From: Salvator merianae
Lineage: Eukaryota > Chordata > Lepidosauria > Squamata > Teiidae
NCBI GenBank assembly: GCA_003586115.2
Contig: QVOM02000112.1
Coordinates: 53,155,638 to 53,219,637, forward strand
DNA: 64,000 bases
Direction: 5' to 3'
A program made the translations under genes and the position numbers. Below, one piece after another: positions 63,936-64,000 of the stretch (positions within the stretch are counted from its first letter, which is position 1; every line of letters starts with the position of its first letter). The notes under the pieces were generated by a model. The model did not search any database and was not told the DNA's origin. It was given only the letters and a program-made list of their open reading frames with translations.

Positions 63936-64000
63936 CAGGGTGTTTCAAAAAGGTGGACCCAATTTGAAATCGCTATATCTCTGCAACCACATACCACCCA
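63936..64000 (+). mobile_element. Left end of a mariner-like transposon (truncated by window)
   Basis: CAGGGTGTTTCAAAAAGGTG directly after a TA dinucleotide (63934-63935) resembles mariner/Tc1-type terminal repeats, which insert at TA. Only 65 bp are visible. Confidence 0.5.

Larger units (their letters stand above)
54126..64000. other. DNA downstream of DSCAM
   Basis: No gene was recognised. In mammals the next gene in this direction is PCP4, tail-to-tail with DSCAM, but no PCP4 coding segment was seen on the minus strand. 54126-58080 and 61200-62657 are repeat-poor; the rest carries the microsatellites, MITEs and retroelement tails listed separately. Open frames up to 98 codons here resemble no known protein. 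Confidence 0.65.

Noticed and set aside
54126..64000. PCP4, the expected tail-to-tail neighbour
   Set aside because: No minus-strand segment matching the small IQ-motif protein was seen; the gene may lie beyond the window.

Overview
The window is vertebrate nuclear DNA, most likely from a squamate reptile (probably a lizard; the species cannot be named from what is visible). Reasons: one very long, intron-rich gene with perfect exon phasing; CR1-type LINE fragments with reptile-style 3' ends; an L1 ORF2 remnant; tRNA-derived SINEs; and many short palindromic DNA transposons (hAT-like with 8-bp and Harbinger-like with 3-bp target duplications). There are no operons, prokaryotic genes or CRISPR arrays.

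The only supported gene is the 3' end of DSCAM (Down syndrome cell adhesion molecule) on the + strand. Four coding exons were found: 7324-7473, 14336-14533, 19331-19633 and 53073-53413. All internal junctions are phase 1, all splice sites are AG/GT, and the spliced frame stays open to a TAA at 53411-53413. They encode most of the cytoplasmic tail, ending in the PDZ ligand -YTLV. The transmembrane exon and the ectodomain lie upstream, outside the window. A 3' UTR follows, with candidate AATAAA signals at 53712 and 54101.

Layout: 1-7323 is the 3' part of an upstream intron with CR1 pieces and small MITEs. 7474-14335 is a 6.9-kb intron with CR1, a 136-bp minisatellite and a foldback hairpin. 14534-19330 is a 4.8-kb intron. 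19634-53072 is a 33.4-kb last intron loaded with nested repeats, including a 1,054-bp hAT element with a 145-bp tandem palindromic core. 53414-64000 is the 3' UTR and downstream intergenic DNA with more MITEs, microsatellites and, at the very end, a mariner-like terminus.

No second gene was identified. The long open frames outside DSCAM fall in repeats or show no recognisable protein. The most unusual content is the density and diversity of non-autonomous DNA transposons. Several families share similar termini but differ in length and interior, one copy looks like a chimera of two families, and several are built from internal inverted repeats.
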